This document shows positions 9,514-18,789 of a stretch of 64,000 nucleotides of DNA, piece after piece. The stretch's first letter is position 1, and each line of letters opens with the position of its first letter. The notes under the pieces are model-generated. The model was not told where the DNA came from, ran no database searches, and saw nothing but the letters and a program-made list of their open reading frames with translations. This DNA is from Streptomyces griseiscabiei (lineage in GTDB: Bacteria > Actinomycetota > Actinomycetes > Streptomycetales > Streptomycetaceae). Made by a program: the position numbers and the translations under genes. The stretch covers positions 3,886,224 to 3,950,223 of the forward strand of contig NZ_JAGJBZ010000002.1 in NCBI RefSeq assembly GCF_020010925.1, written 5' to 3'.

Positions 9514-10797
9514 ATGAAGCAGATCCCCTACTGGATGGACACAGCCCCCGCCCTGCCCGACCGTTCCGGGAAGGACCTGCCCGACGAGGCGGATGTGGTG
9601 GTGATCGGCGGCGGCCTCACCGGCCTGTCCACCGCCTACCACGCCGCCCGCAAGGGGGCCCGGGTCGTCCTCGTCGAGAAGGACCAGGTCGGTTCGGGCG
9701 CCTCCGGGCGCAACGGCAGCCACTGCAACCCCGGCATCACCATCAGCCCGGCCCAGGCACGCAAGCGCTACGGGCAGGAGCGTGCGCGCGAGCTCTACGA
9801 CGCGTTCCTCGTCGCCGTGGACCTCGTCGAGGAGATCGCGGTCAAGGAGAAGATCGACTGCGACTTCCACCGTGCCGGGCGCCTCGGCCTGGTCTGCAAG
9901 CCCCAGCACCTTGAGGGCATGCACGCAAAGCAGCGCGACCTGGCCGAGAACTTCGGCCACGAGACGGTCGTCCTGAGCAAGAGCGAGCTGCGCGCCGAGC
10001 TGGGCTCGGACTACTACCACGGCGCTCTGCTCGACCCGCTGGGCGCGGCCCTGCACGTGGGCAAGTTCGTCGTCGGCCTGGCAGACGCCGCCGAGCGTGC
10101 CGGTGCCGAGATCCACGAGCGCAACGCCGCCACCGGCCTCACCCGCCTCCCTGGCGGCGGCTTCGTGGTGGAGACCATGCACGGCACCATCCGTGCCAAG
10201 CAGGTGATGGCGGCGACGGATGCCTACACCGACAATTCGATGCCGTGGTTCCGCAAGCGGCTGATCAACGTCGGCAGCTTCATCATCGTCACCGAACCGC
10301 TCGGGGAGGCGCGCGCCAAGGAGCTCATCCCCAACGGCCGCCTGCTGGTTGCCCACAAGAACGTCGGCAACTACATCCGTCTCACCCCGGACAACCGCCT
10401 CGCCTTCGGCGGCCGGGCCCGTTTCGCCCCGTCCAACCCGGCCTCCGACGTCAAGAGCGGTGACATCCTCAAGCGGGAGATGACCGAGATCTTCCCGCAG
10501 CTGGCGGGGGTGCGCATCGACTACGTGTGGGGTGGCATGGTCGGCTTCTCCTGGGACCGCATTCCGCACGCGGGCGAGGTCAACGGCCTCTACTACTCCA
10601 TGGGTTACTGCGGCCACGGGGTCCAGATGGCCACGTACATGGGCCGCGCGGTCGCCGAGATGATGGACGGCAACCCGGAGGCCAACCCGATGCGTGGCTT
10701 CGGCTTCCCGAAGGTGCCCGTCCCCTTCTACAACGGCACTCCCTGGTTCCTGCCGTTCGGCGGCGCCTACTACAAGGCGAAGGACCGCCTGCTCTGA
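9514..10797 (+). CDS. FAD-dependent amine oxidoreductase, DAO/PuuB-like
   Basis: Flavoenzyme of 427 aa with the N-terminal FAD-binding fingerprint VVVIGGGLTGLSTAYHAARKG (GxGxxG at about residues 31-36, acidic VEKD at the end of strand 2). The C-terminal GYCGHGVQMATYMGR segment is typical of gamma-glutamylputrescine oxidase and glycine oxidase-like proteins. It fits the operon as the oxidase that deaminates an imported amine and releases an aldehyde for the dehydrogenase. A strong hairpin 27 bases after the stop ends this transcription unit. Confidence 0.92.
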   Translation: MKQIPYWMDTAPALPDRSGKDLPDEADVVVIGGGLTGLSTAYHAARKGARVVLVEKDQVGSGASGRNGSHCNPGITISPAQARKRYGQERARELYDAFLVAVDLVEEIAVKEKIDCDFHRAGRLGLVCKPQHLEGMHAKQRDLAENFGHETVVLSKSELRAELGSDYYHGALLDPLGAALHVGKFVVGLADAAERAGAEIHERNAATGLTRLPGGGFVVETMHGTIRAKQVMAATDAYTDNSMPWFRKRLINVGSFIIVTEPLGEARAKELIPNGRLLVAHKNVGNYIRLTPDNRLAFGGRARFAPSNPASDVKSGDILKREMTEIFPQLAGVRIDYVWGGMVGFSWDRIPHAGEVNGLYYSMGYCGHGVQMATYMGRAVAEMMDGNPEANPMRGFGFPKVPVPFYNGTPWFLPFGGAYYKAKDRLL

Positions 10798-10823
10798 GCA
10801 GGCACCGACACCGGTGACACCAC

Positions 10824-10857
10824 GGGGGCCTTCCGCACGGCCGCGCGGAAGGCCCCC
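10824..10857 (+). terminator. Intrinsic terminator-like hairpin after amine oxidase gene
   Basis: A perfect 13-bp stem, GGGGGCCTTCCGC at 10824-10836 pairing with 10845-10857, with an 8-base loop. It lies between the oxidase stop and the aspartase start. There is no U tract, as is common in streptomycetes. Confidence 0.75.
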
Positions 10858-10887
10858 ACTCATGCCTCCCGAGAGAGCCCAAGCCCC

Positions 10888-12297
10888 ATGAACGTCGTCA
10901 CGCGCATCGAGCACGATCTGCTGGGCGATCGGGACGTTCCCGTCGATGTCTATTGGGGTGTTCACACCCTGCGGGCCACGGAGAACTTCCCGATCACCGG
11001 GACGCCGATCTCCGCCCACCCTCACCTGATCGACGCCCTGGCCGCCGTCAAGGAGGCCGCCGCTCTCGCCAACGAGGAGCTCGGTCTGCTGGAGCCGGAG
11101 AAGGCCGCCGCCATCGTCGCCGCCTGCCGCGAGATCCGCTCCGGCCGGCTGCACGAGCAGTTCGTCGTCGACGTCGTCCAGGGCGGCGCGGGCACCTCGA
11201 CCAACATGAACGCCAACGAGGTCGTCGCCAACCGGGCGTTGGAACTCCTGGGGCACGCCAAGGGCGAATACCAGTACCTGCACCCCAACGAGGACGTCAA
11301 TCTCGGTCAGTCCACGAACGACGTCTACCCGACCGCCGTGAAGGTCGCGACGGTGTTCGCGGTGCGCGGGCTGCTCAAGGCGATGTCCGCGCTCCAGGAC
11401 TCCTTCGCCCGCAAGGCCGTCGAGTTCCGTGACGTGCTCAAGATGGGCCGTACGCAGCTGCAGGACGCGGTACCGATGACCCTCGGTCAGGAGTTCTCCG
11501 CGTACGCCGTCATGATCGACGAGGACCGGTCCCGTCTGGCCGAGGCGGTCGAGTTGATCCATGAGATCAACCTGGGCGCCACGGCCATCGGCACCGGCCT
11601 CAACGCCCCCGCCGGTTACGCCGAAGCGGCCCGTCGCCACCTCGCCGACATCACCGGCCTCCAGCTGGTCACCGCCGCCAATCTGGTCGAGGCGACCCAG
11701 GACTGCGGGGCATTCGTGCAGATGTCCGGCGTGCTCAAGCGGATCGCCGTCAAGCTCAGCAAGAGCTGCAACGACCTGCGCCTGCTGTCGTCCGGGCCGC
11801 GCGCGGGCCTGAACGAGATCAACCTGCCTCCGATGCAGGCCGGTTCGTCGATCATGCCCGGCAAGGTCAACCCGGTGATTCCCGAGGTCGTCAACCAGGT
11901 CGCCTTCGAGGTCATCGGCAACGACGTCACCATCACCATGGCCGCCGAGGCCGGACAGCTCCAGCTCAACGCCTTCGAGCCGATCATCCTGCACAGCCTC
12001 TCGAAGTCGATCACCCATCTGCGGGCGGCCTGTCTGACGCTCGGCGAGCGCTGTGTGGACGGCATCACCGCCAACACCGAGGCGCTGCGCAGGACGGTGG
12101 AGAACTCCATCGGCCTGGTGACCGCGCTGAACCCGCACATCGGGTACACGGCGGCCACCGACATCGCCAAGGAGGCCCTCGTCAGCGGTCGGGGCGTGGC
12201 CGAACTCGTCCTGGAGAAGGGCTTGTTGCCCGCCGACACCCTCGCCGGCCTGCTGCGGCCCGAGGTCGTGGCCGGCAGCGGCCAGGTAGCGCCCTGA
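10888..12297 (+). CDS. aspA: Aspartate ammonia-lyase
   Basis: Deaminates aspartate to fumarate and ammonia; 469 aa, normal for class II fumarase/aspartase proteins. The signature GSSIMPGKVNPVIPE is near residue 315, the substrate-binding TSTNMNANEV near 107 and the NLGQSTNDVYPTA region near 136. It follows the hairpin after the oxidase gene, so it may have its own promoter. Placed after a polyamine or diaminobutyrate-type pathway, it would feed aspartate into the TCA cycle; that link is inferred. Fumarase is the alternative but the residue pattern favours aspartase. Confidence 0.9.
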   Translation: MNVVTRIEHDLLGDRDVPVDVYWGVHTLRATENFPITGTPISAHPHLIDALAAVKEAAALANEELGLLEPEKAAAIVAACREIRSGRLHEQFVVDVVQGGAGTSTNMNANEVVANRALELLGHAKGEYQYLHPNEDVNLGQSTNDVYPTAVKVATVFAVRGLLKAMSALQDSFARKAVEFRDVLKMGRTQLQDAVPMTLGQEFSAYAVMIDEDRSRLAEAVELIHEINLGATAIGTGLNAPAGYAEAARRHLADITGLQLVTAANLVEATQDCGAFVQMSGVLKRIAVKLSKSCNDLRLLSSGPRAGLNEINLPPMQAGSSIMPGKVNPVIPEVVNQVAFEVIGNDVTITMAAEAGQLQLNAFEPIILHSLSKSITHLRAACLTLGERCVDGITANTEALRRTVENSIGLVTALNPHIGYTAATDIAKEALVSGRGVAELVLEKGLLPADTLAGLLRPEVVAGSGQVAP

Positions 12298-12346
12298 CGG
12301 CCGCCGGCACCCGTACCGGCCCGCTCGCGACTGAAGAGGAACGAAC

Positions 12347-13081
12347 ATGAGACTACAAGGTGTGAACGCCGTGATCACCGGAGCGTCGAGCGGCATCGGT
12401 CAGGCCGTGGCCTCCCACTTCCGCCGCGAGGGTGCCAACCTGCTGCTCACCGGACGGCGGCCCGAGCTGCCCGAGGGGCACCCGGACGATTTCTACCTCC
12501 CGGGCGACCTCAACGACGAGGGCTTCGTCTCCGAACTCGCCGCCGGAGCGGCGGAGCACTTCGGGGACGTGGGAGTGGTCGTCCTCTGCCACGGACTTCA
12601 GAAGTCCGGCCCGCTCTCGGAGACGACCGCCGATGACGCACGCGACCTGCTCCACAGCAACCTCCTGAGCGCCTTCCTGGTCATGAAGCACCTGATGCCG
12701 CTGGCTCCCTGGTCCGGAGGGTCGATGGTGTGCGTCAGCTCTCGCCTCGGGATGGTGGGCATGCCCAACCAGACCTTGTACTCCGCCGCCAAGGGTGGCC
12801 TCATCGCGCTCGCCCGCGGCGCTGCCATCGAATGGGCGCCTCGCGGCATCCGAGTCAACGTGGTGGCGCCCGGTCTGACCATGACGCCGATCATCGAGGC
12901 CTCGTTCCAGCGACGTCCCGACCCTGCTGCCTACCGGCGCGTCAGAGAGGACTCCATCCCGCTCCGCAGGCTCGCCGCACCCGAGGAGGTCGCCGACGCG
13001 GTTCTCTTCCTCGCCTGTCCGGAGTCCTCGTATGTCACCGGTGCCGTCCTTCCCGTGGACGGAGGCTACACAGCGTTCTGA
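12347..13081 (+). CDS. Short-chain dehydrogenase/reductase
   Basis: Classical SDR, 244 aa. The cofactor motif TGASSGIG is at residues 12-19, the catalytic Ser lies in MVCVSSRLG and the YxxxK pair in YSAAKGG. The usual NNAG element is replaced by LCHG, a minor variation. AAGAGG lies 8 bases before the ATG. It is the last plus-strand gene of the block. The substrate is unknown. Confidence 0.9.
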   Translation: MRLQGVNAVITGASSGIGQAVASHFRREGANLLLTGRRPELPEGHPDDFYLPGDLNDEGFVSELAAGAAEHFGDVGVVVLCHGLQKSGPLSETTADDARDLLHSNLLSAFLVMKHLMPLAPWSGGSMVCVSSRLGMVGMPNQTLYSAAKGGLIALARGAAIEWAPRGIRVNVVAPGLTMTPIIEASFQRRPDPAAYRRVREDSIPLRRLAAPEEVADAVLFLACPESSYVTGAVLPVDGGYTAF

Positions 13082-13134
13082 GCCCCACGGCGCGGGCGCC
13101 CGTCATGGCAGGGCCTGACCGCGCGTCACGGCGA

Positions 13135-15978
13135 TCACCAGTCCGCGTCGCTCCATTGGTCCAGCAGCGATTCGGCCATGTCCGCGGCTGGTTCGGCCGA
13201 CGTGCTGTGGAGCGACTGCTCGGTCCAGATCACCTTGCCCCGGGGCAGGTAGCGGGTGCCCCAGCGCTGCGTGAACTGGGCGACGAGGAACAGGCCCCGC
13301 CCGCCCTCGTCGGTGTCGGCAGCCCGGCGCAGGTGTGGTGAGGTGCTGCTGCCGTCGGCGACCTCACAGATCAGGCTGGTGCCGTCCCGGAGGATCCGCA
13401 GCCGTCTTGGCTCGGCGCCGTAGCGGATGGTGTTGGTGACCAGTTCGCTGATCACGAGTTCGGTTGCGAAGGTGAGCTCCTCCAGCCCCCACTCCGCCAG
13501 GCGGCGGGCGACATCGGCTCGGATCCCGGCGACGGCGGCCGGGTCTGCGGGCACTTCCCAGTCGGCGACCAGGGAGGGGTCCAGCAGGTGGGTCCGGGCG
13601 ACGAGCAGGGCGATGTCGTCGCTCGGGCGGGCCGGCAGCAGGGCGTCGAGTACCGCCTGGCACGTTTCGTCCGGGGTCCGGCCAGGGCCTGCCAGGGCCT
13701 CGCGCAGCATGTCGAGACCGGTGTCGATGTCCCGGTTACGGTCCTCGACGAGACCGTCGGTGTACAGGACCAGCTGGGAGCCCTCGGGCAGGGTGAGTTC
13801 GGCGCTCTCGAAGGGCAGGCCGCCGCCCAGCCCCAGCGGTGGGGAGACAGGCACCCGCACCTGCTCGACCGTGCCGTCCGGGTGTACCAGGGCTGGTTCC
13901 GGGTGCCCGGACCTGGCAAGCGAGCACCGCCCGGCCACCGGGTCGTAGACCGCGTACAGGCAGGTCGCTCCCGTGATTCCGCCGCTGTCGTTCCGCTCGT
14001 CGTCGTCCCCTTCGCTGTCGACCCGGGTGACCAACTCGTCCAGATGCCTGATCAACTCGTCCGGTGGGAGATCGAGGGAGGAGAAGGTGCGCACCGCGGT
14101 GCGCAGCCGGCCCATGGTGGCCGCGGCGTGCAGGCCGTGGCCGACGACGTCGCCCACGACCAGCGCGACCCGGGCCCCGGGCAGCGGGATGACGTCGAAC
14201 CAGTCGCCGCCCACGCCGGCCCGGGCGGGCAGATAGCGGTGGGCGACCTCGACGGCGGACTGGTCGGGCACGGATCGTGGCAGCAGACTGCGCTGCAGGG
14301 TGACGGCGAGGGCGTGCTCGCGGGTGTAGCGGCGGGCGTTGTCGATGGCCACCGCCGCACGGGCGGCCAGCTCCTCGGCGAAGGCCAGGTCCTCTTCTTC
14401 GAAGGCGTCCTGCTCCACACGCCAGAAGTTGACCATCCCCAGCACCACGCCGCGGGCTTGCAGCGGCACGGTGATCAGGGAATGGAGACCGGCATCCAGG
14501 ATGCGCCGGGCGCGTTCGGGGGCCTGGGCCCGCCAGCCGTGCGAGGCGGTCAGGTCGGAGACCATCACGGGTCGGCCGTGCTGGACGCTGACGGCAGTGG
14601 GGTTGCCGGGCAGGAAGCGGATGAGCTCGCCCACCGGGTAGAGCGGCCTGGCCCCCTTCACCCCGTGTACCGCCGTGCGGCGCATCTCAGGGCTTGGCCC
14701 GACCGGTTCGTCACCCTCCAGGACCGGATCCTGAAGGTCGACCGTGACGACCTCGGCGAATCGGGGGACCGCCACGGCGGCCAGTTCCTCGGCGGTGCGC
14801 TTCACGTCCAGCGTGGTGCCGATGCGCACTCCCGCTTCGTACAGCAGGCGGAGCCGTTCTCCGGTCACGGCTGCCCGGCCCGCCAGGGCCTGCAACTCCG
14901 TGGTGTCGCGCAGCGTGGCCACACTGCCACGCCGGCCGCCGTGCCCGTCCACGGGCCGGATGTTGAGCGCGAGCAGTCGGTCACCGGCCAGATGGATCTC
15001 GTCAGTGACGGTCCGGCCCGAGCGGAGCAGCTCCGTGGTCCCTGCTTCCAGTCCCAGTTCCGTGACGCGGCGCTGCTCGGCGTCCGCGGGCAGTTCCAGC
15101 AGCCGTCGTGCCTCGTCGTTGGCCAGCAGCAGCAGCCGTCCGTCGCCGCCGACGATCAGGACCCCCTCCCGCACCGCGTGCAGCACCGCGTCGTGGTGCT
15201 CGTACATCCGGGTCATCTCGGCCGGGTCCAGACCGTGTGTCTGGCGACGCAGACGCCGCGACACCAGTGCGGTACCAGCCGTGACCAGGGCCAGTGCGCC
15301 GCCGACGGAACCGAGCAGGAGCGGCATCTGGTGCCGCACGACGGCGTTCACGCTCTTGACCGTGACCCCGACCGACACAAAGCCGACGATCCGCTCCCCA
15401 CCGGTGTCGAAGACCGGAACCGTGGATTCCACAGCCAGGCCGAGGCTGCCTTCGAAATCCTGGGTGAAGGGCCGGCCGGCAGCCGCCCCCTCGCGAAGGC
15501 CGAAGACATGTTCCCCGATCAGTCTCGGGTCCGGGTGGGTCCAGCGGTATCCCCGAGGATCGATCGCGACGACGAAGTCGACGCCCGTCAGCTCACGTGT
15601 CTCCTCCGCCCGGGGCTGCAGTACCGCGGTCGGGTCGGCCGACTTCATCGCTGCAACCGTCCCGGGGGCACGCGCGAAGGTCTGGGCGACCCCCAGCGAG
15701 AGCTGGCGGGCTTCCTGCGTGCTCGTGTACCGGGCTTGCAGGACGAGCGCCACGCCCGCCGCGGCGGCGAACAGGACGACCAGCACCAACTGCCAGAGGA
15801 ACACCTGCCCTGCCACGCTGCGCGCGTTCAGCACGGAACGCGCCCGGGGCCCCGGCGACGGGGCGGCGGGTTCTCGGAGTCGATCCCCGCGGTCGCGTGG
15901 CGTGGAGGGGGACACCGTACGCGGATGCCGACCGCCGAAGAGACCGGACAACCGATCAGTGACGCTTTTCCTCTTCAC
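13135..15978 (-). CDS. Membrane sensor PP2C-type phosphatase with PAS, GAF and HATPase domains
   Basis: A 947-aa multidomain signalling protein. In order: basic cytoplasmic N-terminus; membrane segment near residue 55; extracellular Cache-like sensor domain; second membrane segment near 235; PAS domain (about 260-360); GAF domain (about 380-555); SpoIIE/PP2C phosphatase (about 565-780, with GGDWFDVI and VGDVVGHGL metal-binding motifs); and a C-terminal anti-sigma-type HATPase (ELVTNTIRYG). GTG 15978 follows GGAGG by 7 bases. Such proteins control partner-switching of sigma factors in Streptomyces. The gene faces away from the catabolic operon; the binding-protein paralogue beside it may supply its signal, which is speculation. 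Confidence 0.92.
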   Translation of the reverse strand: MKRKSVTDRLSGLFGGRHPRTVSPSTPRDRGDRLREPAAPSPGPRARSVLNARSVAGQVFLWQLVLVVLFAAAAGVALVLQARYTSTQEARQLSLGVAQTFARAPGTVAAMKSADPTAVLQPRAEETRELTGVDFVVAIDPRGYRWTHPDPRLIGEHVFGLREGAAAGRPFTQDFEGSLGLAVESTVPVFDTGGERIVGFVSVGVTVKSVNAVVRHQMPLLLGSVGGALALVTAGTALVSRRLRRQTHGLDPAEMTRMYEHHDAVLHAVREGVLIVGGDGRLLLLANDEARRLLELPADAEQRRVTELGLEAGTTELLRSGRTVTDEIHLAGDRLLALNIRPVDGHGGRRGSVATLRDTTELQALAGRAAVTGERLRLLYEAGVRIGTTLDVKRTAEELAAVAVPRFAEVVTVDLQDPVLEGDEPVGPSPEMRRTAVHGVKGARPLYPVGELIRFLPGNPTAVSVQHGRPVMVSDLTASHGWRAQAPERARRILDAGLHSLITVPLQARGVVLGMVNFWRVEQDAFEEEDLAFAEELAARAAVAIDNARRYTREHALAVTLQRSLLPRSVPDQSAVEVAHRYLPARAGVGGDWFDVIPLPGARVALVVGDVVGHGLHAAATMGRLRTAVRTFSSLDLPPDELIRHLDELVTRVDSEGDDDERNDSGGITGATCLYAVYDPVAGRCSLARSGHPEPALVHPDGTVEQVRVPVSPPLGLGGGLPFESAELTLPEGSQLVLYTDGLVEDRNRDIDTGLDMLREALAGPGRTPDETCQAVLDALLPARPSDDIALLVARTHLLDPSLVADWEVPADPAAVAGIRADVARRLAEWGLEELTFATELVISELVTNTIRYGAEPRRLRILRDGTSLICEVADGSSTSPHLRRAADTDEGGRGLFLVAQFTQRWGTRYLPRGKVIWTEQSLHSTSAEPAADMAESLLDQWSDADW

Positions 15979-16059
15979 GGGACGTTCCTCCGGCGCGGTG
16001 CACGGGGCGGTGGCATCGGGAGGGCGAGGTCACGCGGGCCGGGGCCGGCTCCCGCCGTG

Positions 16060-17157
16060 TCAGGGCCGCGCCCATTTCTGCCAGCGCTTGGTCACGGCTT
16101 CCAAGTTCTTCACCCACCAGTCGACGTCGAGGTCGAAACCGGTGTAAAGGTGCTCCGGGGAGCTGGCCAGGTCAGCGGCCTCTCTGGGCAGGTACCTGTA
16201 GGCGGCGGGCACGACCGGGCCCATGGGATAGGCCTTGGCGAAACCGGACTGCACCTCGGGGCGCAGGGCGAAGTCGATGAGCCGGTAGGCGGCGTCGACG
16301 TTACGTGCGCCCTTGGGGATGCCGAAGCCGCTGCTCTGGCGACGGGCGCCGTTCCACTGGTACGCCAGCGGTGTGCCCTGCTTGATGAGCGCGTTCGGGC
16401 GGCCGTGCCAGACGCTGGAGAGCAGGACCTCTCCGCGTTCCAGCAGGTCACCCGGCGTGGCCCCGTCGACCCAGAATTCCCGTACGTCGTCCCTTACGGC
16501 GTCGAGGACGCGGAAGGCGCGGTCGATGTCGAGGGGATAGAGCCGGTCGAGGGTGACTCCGTCGGCGAGGAGGGCGAACTCCAGCTCCGGCGGGCCCGCG
16601 TCCGGGCTCTGCAGGGCCCGGCCGCCCGGAAACGCGCCCGTGTCCCAGAAGTCCGCCCATGACCGGGGCGCTCTCCCGTCGAACTGGTCGGTTCGGTAGG
16701 CCATGACGCTGGCCCAGTAGTTCTTGCCGATGCCGTGGGAGGCGAGCAGGGAGTCGGCGATGCCGGCGTTCCTCGCGTTCCCCAGCCGGTCGTAGTCGAG
16801 CTCCAGCGTGGCGTCGGCCCTCGCGAAACGAGCCAGCGCGCTCATGTCGATGTCGATGAGGTCGAACTGCGGCCGGCCCTCCTTGATCTGCGCGAGCATC
16901 TGCGCGTACCGGGGGATGTTGACCACATCGACCTCGATACCGGTCTCTTTGCTGAATGGCTCGTAGACCGCCTTGCGGTTTGCTTCACCGTAGGCGCCGC
17001 CGATGTCGCGGACGACGAGCGTCTTGCTGCTCCTGGGGGCGTCGCCGCTGTTTCGGGCACGGTCACCGCATGCGGTGATGGACGTGACGGCGATGCCTGC
17101 CGCGGCTCCGCCGATCGCGCGCAGGATTGCCCTGCGGCCGATCCTGACGTCCGTCAC
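16060..17157 (-). CDS. Orphan substrate-binding lipoprotein, PotD-like
   Basis: Second binding protein of the same subfamily as the one at 6-1112, 365 aa. It has a GRRAILR twin-arginine-like motif, a hydrophobic stretch and a lipobox ending at Cys30. The mature start (VVRDIGGAYGEANRKAVYEP) closely matches its paralogue. GTG 17157 was preferred over an upstream ATG because GGGAGG precedes it at good spacing and the signal peptide starts here. It has no transporter genes of its own; it sits upstream of the sensor phosphatase on the same strand with an 81-base gap. It may share the importer at 1-4 kb or act as a periplasmic-type ligand sensor. Confidence 0.9.
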   Translation of the reverse strand: MTDVRIGRRAILRAIGGAAAGIAVTSITACGDRARNSGDAPRSSKTLVVRDIGGAYGEANRKAVYEPFSKETGIEVDVVNIPRYAQMLAQIKEGRPQFDLIDIDMSALARFARADATLELDYDRLGNARNAGIADSLLASHGIGKNYWASVMAYRTDQFDGRAPRSWADFWDTGAFPGGRALQSPDAGPPELEFALLADGVTLDRLYPLDIDRAFRVLDAVRDDVREFWVDGATPGDLLERGEVLLSSVWHGRPNALIKQGTPLAYQWNGARRQSSGFGIPKGARNVDAAYRLIDFALRPEVQSGFAKAYPMGPVVPAAYRYLPREAADLASSPEHLYTGFDLDVDWWVKNLEAVTKRWQKWARP

Positions 17158-17367
17158 GTCTGCCTCCCGCGAAGCCGGGTTGCGGTGCCCACCGGCGGGA
17201 CTGTTCACGGGGGCGCCGCCAAGGCTTTGCTGCAGAGGCGCAAGCCGGATTATGGGCCAGCCGGGTCGGGTTTGTCCGGTCACGTCATGGTAAAGCCATC
17301 CGTCGAGGATGGCGTGATCTGTACCCCGAGCTCATCCGTTGAGAATTCACTACCGAGGTAGATCAAG

Positions 17368-17381
17368 TTAGGCTTGCCTTA
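17368..17381 (+). promoter_or_regulatory. Possible iron-box (DmdR/IdeR-like) palindrome
   Basis: TTAGGCTTGCCTTA is an imperfect palindrome resembling half of the actinobacterial iron-regulator site (TTAGGTTAG...CTAA). It lies 75 bases before the decayed binding-protein gene, where an iron-dependent repressor site would be expected for a metal or siderophore uptake lipoprotein. Only similarity to the consensus supports it. Confidence 0.35.
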
Positions 17382-17455
17382 TGTGCTGGCCAGGTCCCCT
17401 CGCCTCCATGGCGCACAGTCCTCAGGGCACCCCCGCTCTCGCATGACAGGACCCC

Positions 17456-18420
17456 ATGCGTTCGACCTTCCGCGGTCTCGCTTGACGCTTGCTCTCACCC
17501 CGCTGCCGGCCGGCTGTTTCGTGGCCGGCGAAGAGGGATCCGGTTCGGGCAAGGAAGGCGGGTCGGCCGGATGGCTGCGGGTCGCTCTCGCGGTGCCGCC
17601 GGTGCAGGTGCTGTCGCCCTACAGCAACGACGCCACCGTGCTGAGCAAGCTCTCCGTGGCCGAAGGACTCACCGCCCTGGACGAGAACGGCGCCGCCGTG
17701 CCCGTGCTGGCGAAGTCCTGGAAACACGCCGACGCCACCACCTGGACCTTCGAGCTGCGCGAGGCCACCTTCCAGGACGGCACGCCGGTGACCGCCGAGT
17801 CCGTGGTCAACGCCCTCGGCCACGCGAACGCAGCCGAGCCCAAGCCCCGCGTCCTCAGCGATGTCGCCCTCACCGTGAAGGCGGAAGACGCCGACACGGT
17901 CACCATCGGCACCAAGGACGCCGACCTGGTGCTCCCGCTGCGCCTGGCCAGCCCGGCGCCGGCCGTCCTGGCCGGCAAGGCGTACGGCAAGGGCGGCACG
18001 GTCAGCCCGATCGGCACCGGGACCGGCCCCTTTAAGATCACGAAGCTCACCGGCAAGTCAAAGGCGCCAATGCCCTGCGCGGCGGCGATGTCAACATCGC
18101 CGAGTGGATTCCCACCGCCCAGGCGAAGCTGCTGGACGCGAAAGCCCGTCACGAGGTGCCGTCCGTACGGACCGACAGCCTCGTCCTCAACACCGGCGGC
18201 GGCCTCTTCACCGATCCGGCACTGCGCGCGGCCGCCGCGAGGCCGTCGACGGTTCGGCGCTCGTCGACTCGGTCTTCGGCGGGTTCGCCGACCCCGCGCA
18301 GGGTCTTTCGGGCCCGCCGTGTCATGGGCGGTGCCCGCCGACCAGCGCGTCCAGGTCACCGGCCGGGCCAAGCCCGCGACCCCCGCACAGGTCAAGGCCG
18401 AGACGAAGGGCAAGACCCGT
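17456..18420 (+). pseudogene. Decayed family-5 extracellular solute-binding protein
   Basis: Remnant of an oligopeptide/nickel-type binding lipoprotein. ATG 17456 opens a signal peptide (MRSTFRGLA) that hits a stop at once; shifting frame near 17484 restores the signal peptide with lipobox LPAGC. The body (SVAEGLTALDENG, KSWKHADATTWTFELR, TFQDGTPVTAESVVNAL) then reads to about 18060. Further frame changes are needed near 18060, 18240 and 18305 to follow the homology. The 3' part is replaced by an ISL3-family transposase tail after about 18420. Four lesions plus truncation mean it is not functional. Confidence 0.8.
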
Positions 18421-18421
18421 G

Positions 18422-18722
18422 CCCCGAGATGGCCCAACTGGCAGCAGGCATCAGGGGTTTCGCACCTCTCCTTGTATCTCACGGCGACGATACCGACGCG
18501 CCGGCGCGCTGGATCAGCCAGGTCGGCGGCGTCGACCTGCCCCACCTGCACGCCTTCACCCGAGGTCTGGAGCGAGACCTCGACGCCGTAATCGCCGCCC
18601 TCACGCTTCCTTACAGCAACGGCTCCACCGAGGGTGTCAACACCAAGACCAAACGGATCGCGCGCCAGATGCACGGACGGGCAGGCTTCTCCCTGCTCCG
18701 CCACCGCATCCTCCTCGGATAA
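18422..18722 (+). pseudogene. ISL3-family transposase, C-terminal remnant
   Basis: About 100 codons of an ISL3 (transposase_12-like) C-terminus. Landmarks are ARWISQVGGVDLPHLHAFTRG followed by the hallmark LPYSNGSTEGVN and the end RAGFSLLRHRILLG. The DDE-domain glutamate (STEGVN) is present but the rest of the enzyme is missing. It abuts the broken binding-protein gene, so insertion followed by deletion is likely. It is not a copy of the complete ISL3 element at 20134-21843: the sequences differ clearly. Confidence 0.8.
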
Positions 18723-18789
18723 CGGCACGCTCCGTCACCACCGAATATGAGACAGGGCCAATTTAACGGCTGATCTTGATTGTTGATGG

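Noticed and set aside
8422..12396. 1324-codon open frame on the minus strand
   Set aside because: It lies antisense to five solid genes, has Asp/Val/Gly-rich low-complexity sequence typical of a GC-rich shadow, and shows no domain.
13588..16662. 1024-codon open frame on the plus strand
   Set aside because: Antisense shadow of the sensor phosphatase and the orphan binding protein; no motif and no ribosome site.
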